From Oribacterium sp. NK2B42 (GTDB lineage Bacteria > Bacillota > Clostridia > Lachnospirales > Lachnospiraceae): a DNA stretch of 64,000 nt. The notes below the pieces were generated by a model, which was not told the origin of the DNA, searched no databases, and saw only the letters and a program-made list of their open reading frames with translations. Below are positions 60,483 through 64,000 of the stretch, piece by piece. The stretch spans positions 156,356-220,355 of the forward strand of contig NZ_KE384187.1 in the NCBI RefSeq assembly GCF_000424445.1, read 5' to 3'. Within the stretch, counting starts at the first letter, position 1. Each line of letters begins with the position of its first letter. The translations under genes were made by a program, and so were the position numbers.

Positions 60483-62675
60483 TCAGATCTCGGCAGCAGC
60501 ATTCTCTCCTGCGACCTTACCATAGTACATAGCCATGGAGTGGCTCACGCCCTTAAGACCGATAGGATATTCCATTCCGAAACGTCCGCCCTGCATATTT
60601 CCGGCAACATAGAGACCCTTGATGATCTCGCCGCAAACCTGGCGTCCCTGCTCATCTGTTACCTCAGTAAAGGTGTGGCAGTCCTCATCGGATTCGAGAC
60701 CACCGATACAAACAAGCATGATAGCGGTTGTAAACTGATCAGCATAGAAAGGAGCTGTATCCACAGGCATGAGACGGCTCGGTACCTTGTGGAAGTCCTC
60801 ATCATAGCCTGCTGCAGCCAATTCATTGTATCTCTTGATGGACTGAAGAGCCTGCTCCTGAGCTGCGGTATCATCAGGATATACCTTTGCAACAAGCTCC
60901 TCCAATGTATCTGCCTTCAGACATCTTCCGTCCTTAACAGCTGCCTCAAGCTGATAAGGGCTCTTCCAGTTGCGATAGGTCTTATTGTTCTTAGGAGCTT
61001 CATCAGCAGAAGCGTAATCCTCAAAATAGCAGGCTCCGCCGTGAGCTGCCGGCATATGTGTTACCTGCTCGGGCCAGTTTGCATCGAAGAACTGCCAGCT
61101 GTTCATAAGTCTTGTCTGCTCGATCTGATTCTCAAGCTGCTGTCCGGGAAGATCCTCGCACATGAAACGCTTTCCGTCCATGTCCAGGTTCAGGAAGCCG
61201 GCATTACCCATAACACCAACGCCTGAAAGATCGGCGCCGCCGCCCATGTGGTGGATCATCGGAGCATTGTAACCCATAACCTTTGCGCCTGCCCATGCAC
61301 CCATTCTGAGGCCTTCACCCTGGTTTGTGGGAACTCCATTTACGTCGAAGGAAGTGAAAAGCCTATTGTTCCGGTGAGTCTTCATTACATCAGGGGCAAA
61401 ATGGTTCATGGCAGCATCATTGGAACCATAATCACCGGTTGAAAGGATAACGCCCTTCTTTGCAGTGAGCTTCAGGTACTTGTCCTTATCGGGAGACTGA
61501 GGGTCATCGTTTAATGCATAGACACCGACGCATCTGCCGTTCTCCATGATGAGCTTCTTTCCGAAGTGTCCGAAATAAGCCTCTACCTTTCCGGTTGCCA
61601 GAGCCTTATCCCAGTTTGCGGTGAAGGTTGCAGCCTGGCTGGGAAGGAACTCAACTGAAGTAGGATAGCAGGGGAAGCGTTCTTCCTTCCAGTTGTATAC
61701 GTGCTCATTTCCGCTTGCATCTTTATAGGAAGGAAGCGGACGGAAGATAGGAACCATAAAGTCGTCTGCATTTTCATCTTCGATAGGCTGTCTTGTCTCA
61801 TCGGCTATGAACAGATGATCATCGGCATCTGTCCACCAGTCGAAGGCCTCACCGATATTGTCGGCCCACTTCTTTGCGATGCTTCTCTTTACGCGGTATG
61901 AAGATTCATTAACATGAGAATCAATGATCTCGTCAACTTCCTCTCTTGATAATGCTCTCTCCGGCCAGCGGGCATTGAGCTTAGGGCTGTTGATGACCGC
62001 ATACTCTCCTGAACGACAGCAGGGTGCTGCTGCGCCATCGATACCTATTACTGTTGCACCTTTTTCTGCGGCACCTCTTGCAGCGGCAACACCGGCAACA
62101 CCGAGACCGACAACTATAACATCGGCCTCAACCTCATCGTATACATCAGCGTCATTGATCTCCGGCTCTGCACCCAGCCAGTCATCTCCGGAAGCACCTG
62201 CGGCATTGCCTGCGTCGGCGGACATGGTTACGGCCTCGCCCTTTGCCTGTGCGATACAGTTGGCAGCAGCTTTCTTTACGGCATTGGATGTAACTGTGGC
62301 ACCTGAAACAGCATCCACTTCAGCACTCTGTGCCTCAAGAATTGCCTTTGAAAGCGGCTCCGGAGTTGCTGTTCCGATACCTTCGGTTTCTCCTGAAGCA
62401 TCGATCTTGACATCGGTTATGCTGTTTTCATCAAAGGTCATTGTGACGGTGATATCACTCTCAAGTCCTTTTTCAATTGCTGTATAGGTTCCGGGTGTAT
62501 AGAGTGCTGTTTTGGCAGCTTCTGTTGCGGCAGCTGTGGTTGCGGCTGCTGTTGTTGCCTCGGGTGTATCGGAGCTGCATCCTGTAAGACCTCCTATAAC
62601 AGCACCTGCTGTTAATGTTATGGCACCTGCTGCTGTGCCTCTCAAAAATTCTCTTCTAGAAATCAGTTTAGCCAT
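60483..62675 (-). CDS. Exported FMN/FAD reductase (fumarate/urocanate reductase-like)
   Basis: This is a 730-residue flavoprotein. The front has a Tat signal (SRREFLRG) and a lipobox (GGLTGC), so the folded enzyme is exported and lipid-anchored. After an Ala/Thr linker comes an FMN-binding domain (55-145) with the flavin-transferase site DAVSGATVTSNA (Thr carries FMN). The FAD domain starts with VIVVGLGVAGVAAARGAAEKG; the end GLYVAGNMQGGRFGMEYPIG is typical of fumarate-reductase-like enzymes. Such proteins reduce an organic acceptor outside the cell using electrons passed through FMN; which acceptor is unknown (inference). Ribosome site GGAGGAGG. A divergent LysR gene likely controls it. Confidence 0.88.
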   Translation of the reverse strand: MAKLISRREFLRGTAAGAITLTAGAVIGGLTGCSSDTPEATTAAATTAAATEAAKTALYTPGTYTAIEKGLESDITVTMTFDENSITDVKIDASGETEGIGTATPEPLSKAILEAQSAEVDAVSGATVTSNAVKKAAANCIAQAKGEAVTMSADAGNAAGASGDDWLGAEPEINDADVYDEVEADVIVVGLGVAGVAAARGAAEKGATVIGIDGAAAPCCRSGEYAVINSPKLNARWPERALSREEVDEIIDSHVNESSYRVKRSIAKKWADNIGEAFDWWTDADDHLFIADETRQPIEDENADDFMVPIFRPLPSYKDASGNEHVYNWKEERFPCYPTSVEFLPSQAATFTANWDKALATGKVEAYFGHFGKKLIMENGRCVGVYALNDDPQSPDKDKYLKLTAKKGVILSTGDYGSNDAAMNHFAPDVMKTHRNNRLFTSFDVNGVPTNQGEGLRMGAWAGAKVMGYNAPMIHHMGGGADLSGVGVMGNAGFLNLDMDGKRFMCEDLPGQQLENQIEQTRLMNSWQFFDANWPEQVTHMPAAHGGACYFEDYASADEAPKNNKTYRNWKSPYQLEAAVKDGRCLKADTLEELVAKVYPDDTAAQEQALQSIKRYNELAAAGYDEDFHKVPSRLMPVDTAPFYADQFTTAIMLVCIGGLESDEDCHTFTEVTDEQGRQVCGEIIKGLYVAGNMQGGRFGMEYPIGLKGVSHSMAMYYGKVAGENAAAEI

Positions 62676-62745
62676 TTTTCCTCCTCCGGAAATACTTGTT
62701 TTCGCCGTTTATTTCTGACATACAGATCAAATCGGTTCCTTAAGA
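62668..62745 (-). promoter_or_regulatory. MSEING leader element upstream of the flavin reductase
   Basis: Minus strand: GGAACCGAT, a 9-base spacer, then from 62721 ATGTCAGAAATAAACGGCGA. The short frame (62668-62721, 17 codons, MSEINGENKYFRRRKNG) overlaps the reductase start by 8 bases; its Arg codons form the ribosome site. Confidence 0.7.
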
Positions 62746-62859
62746 AACATCGATACAGATTTGAAAGCCTTATAAAGATAAGTGAATAGATTATGTCAAA
62801 ACATTGGCATTTATTTAACAGTATTTTCCTATGGATTCCGTTGTTTGTATATTTCAATT

Positions 62860-62900
62860 GTGTTAATGTGTATTTAGATTTACTTAATACGCATTAACAC
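62860..62900. promoter_or_regulatory. 15-bp inverted repeat, candidate LysR operator
   Basis: GTGTTAATGTGTATT (62860-62874) and AATACGCATTAACAC (62886-62900), one mismatch, 11 bases apart, in the spacer between the divergent reductase and LysR genes. Confidence 0.6.
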
Positions 62901-62982
62901 TTTAAGGCGGGAGGAGAGGCCTGACTTATTCATTTAATGTGAATATTTCTGGTTATAATCGTGACGGTGACAGAGGATAGTT

Positions 62983-63876
62983 ATGTACAGTACACAGATT
63001 CGGACATTTCTTACAGTATGTAAAAGAGGTAGTTTCAATAAGGCAGCGGTGGAACTATACATTACCCCCAGTGCCGTGCTTCAGCAGATAAATACACTGG
63101 AAAAAAGACTGGATGTGAGACTTTTGGAAAGAAACCGCGGGGGAGTTGAACTGACGCCTGCCGGAGAATTTCTGAAAAAGGAAGCCAGGTCATGGGTACA
63201 TGCAGGGGATGCCATAATGGAGGAGGTTCGTGCCATAGCAGAAAGAGAGAATCACATTTCCATAGGAACATCTCTGCTGGAGAAAAGCCGCCTGCTTTAT
63301 GAGCTTTGGATGCTGTACTCGGCAGTAAATGACAATGTTAAGATAAACATGGTTTCCATCGATACCGAGCACCATATACCGGCCCAGACGGATCTCATTG
63401 AAAGTGTTAACAGCGGAGTTCCATGGATGAAGGAATGGGATTTTATAAGAATATGCGATGTGCCTTTTGGTTTTGCGGCTCCGGAGCGGCATCCTATCTC
63501 AAAAAAGGATATAGTTTCTCCGTCGGAGCTTTCCGGGGAAACGGTAATGTGCTTCAGGGACGAAGGAGCCTCAACTATAGTGGAAATGTTTGATTGCATG
63601 AGGACTCATGGAATAAATCTCGACATTCATAATTATCCCAGCGAGGTTATCCTCTGGGGCGGAGGATTTAAGGGACAGCTCTTACTTGTGCCCATGTGCT
63701 GGAATGACATTCTTCCCGGCATGAAGGTGATACCATGCGAGTGGAACTACACCCTGCCCTACGGAATATTCTTCCGGAAGAATGCTTCTCATACGGTTCG
63801 CAAATTCCTGAATTTCGTCCGGAAAACCTACAATGAAGGCAATGAACAGGGGATAGTGCCGGTGCTGACGTACTGA
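62983..63876 (+). CDS. LysR-family regulator, divergent from the flavin reductase
   Basis: This is a 297-residue LysR protein: HTH at residues 15-45 (RGSFNKAAVELYITPSAVLQ) and an effector domain (about 90-290) with SIGTSLLEKSRLLYELWMLY. The divergent layout with a dyad in between is the classic LysR arrangement, so it probably activates the reductase gene in response to the acceptor or a precursor. Ribosome site AGAGGATAG 4-6 bases upstream. Intact. Confidence 0.85.
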   Translation: MYSTQIRTFLTVCKRGSFNKAAVELYITPSAVLQQINTLEKRLDVRLLERNRGGVELTPAGEFLKKEARSWVHAGDAIMEEVRAIAERENHISIGTSLLEKSRLLYELWMLYSAVNDNVKINMVSIDTEHHIPAQTDLIESVNSGVPWMKEWDFIRICDVPFGFAAPERHPISKKDIVSPSELSGETVMCFRDEGASTIVEMFDCMRTHGINLDIHNYPSEVILWGGGFKGQLLLVPMCWNDILPGMKVIPCEWNYTLPYGIFFRKNASHTVRKFLNFVRKTYNEGNEQGIVPVLTY

Positions 63877-63922
63877 GTTACCAGAGAGTTCTGCCGGATT
63901 AGTTATTTTCAGTAATAAAAAT

Positions 63923-63945
63923 GTAACAGTTCAGCCGGTGGACCA
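63923..63945. repeat. Arm of the 52.8-kb MITE-like palindrome
   Basis: GTAACAGTTCAGCCGGTGGA plus CCA, identical to the left arm at 52827. No right arm follows before the window ends, so the element is either longer, truncated or cut off by the edge. A separate TGACTCATA/TATGAGTCA dyad follows at about 63955-63991. Confidence 0.8.
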
Positions 63946-64000
63946 GGCTTTTGCTTGACTCATAATCTGCTTTACGGGGATATGAGTCATGTAGAATCAG

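Noticed and set aside
60285-61226. Open frames on both strands over and beyond the 60.3-kb palindrome
   Set aside because: They follow the symmetry of the repeat and then run antisense to the flavin reductase. They have no ribosome sites and no recognisable domains.
1-64000. tRNA, rRNA or tmRNA genes
   Set aside because: I looked for cloverleaf-type and conserved rRNA segments by eye and saw none. A covariance search would be needed to exclude them.

Overview
The window looks like chromosome of an anaerobic Firmicute, most likely a member of the Lachnospiraceae. This is inferred from a moderate G+C content, strong AGGAGG-type ribosome sites, an [FeFe] hydrogenase, NifS/NifU-type Fe-S assembly, a solitary TrpB2, many GGDEF proteins, and a run of N-terminal zinc-ribbon membrane proteins. 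The genus cannot be fixed from this sequence. I saw no rRNA, tRNA or CRISPR array.

Region 1 (1-2.7 kb) is a decayed accessory patch: remnants of DinD, ORF6N and HicB genes around an intact small XRE regulator and a GNAT-YoaP acetyltransferase. Region 2 (2.7-10.2 kb) carries two cyclic-di-GMP proteins, a lipoprotein GH13 glucosidase and a solute-binding protein. Region 3 (10.4-15.7 kb) is accessory again: an MNT-HEPN pair, a HicA-HicB pair, duplicated and truncated gene pieces, palindromic repeats, a G+C-rich double-HTH regulator and two fused gene stubs. Region 4 (15.7-33.0 kb) is the most striking block: eight co-directional genes, probably one operon. Five have N-terminal cytoplasmic zinc ribbons and membrane segments; three are secreted or type-I membrane proteins, including a 1526-residue protein and an SGNH-like hydrolase. 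I infer a cell-surface assembly of unknown function.

Region 5 (33-46 kb) is metabolic: TrpB2, an AlkD-like repair protein, Fe-S assembly (a 5'-truncated nifS, nifU, an IscR-like regulator), a LysR regulator, a candidate structured RNA, metY, and a NuoF/GltD-like flavoprotein paired with an [FeFe] hydrogenase. It is studded with a perfect palindrome (core GGGGACGGTTCTCGCC and its complement); nine copies occur in the window, and the single RAYT-type transposase gene lies between two of them. Region 6 (46-52.6 kb, minus strand) is a signalling block: sensor-GGDEF, sensor-MFS fusion, D-Ala-D-Ala ligase-like ATP-grasp, and Cache-HAMP-PP2C phosphatase. Region 7 (53-64 kb) holds a YybS-like membrane protein, a cytidylate-kinase-like protein, argC, ilvD, a BECR-like accessory protein, an orphan RelB, a 2-hydroxyacid dehydrogenase, and a Tat-exported FMN/FAD reductase divergent from a LysR regulator across a large dyad.

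A conserved leader with a potential short reading frame starting MSEING precedes three unrelated genes (ddl-like, ilvD, flavin reductase). In two of them the frame ends at the downstream gene's ribosome site, and in the third it is in frame with the gene. This leader, the zinc-ribbon operon, the structured RNA before metY and the RAYT/palindrome family are the best candidates for undescribed biology.
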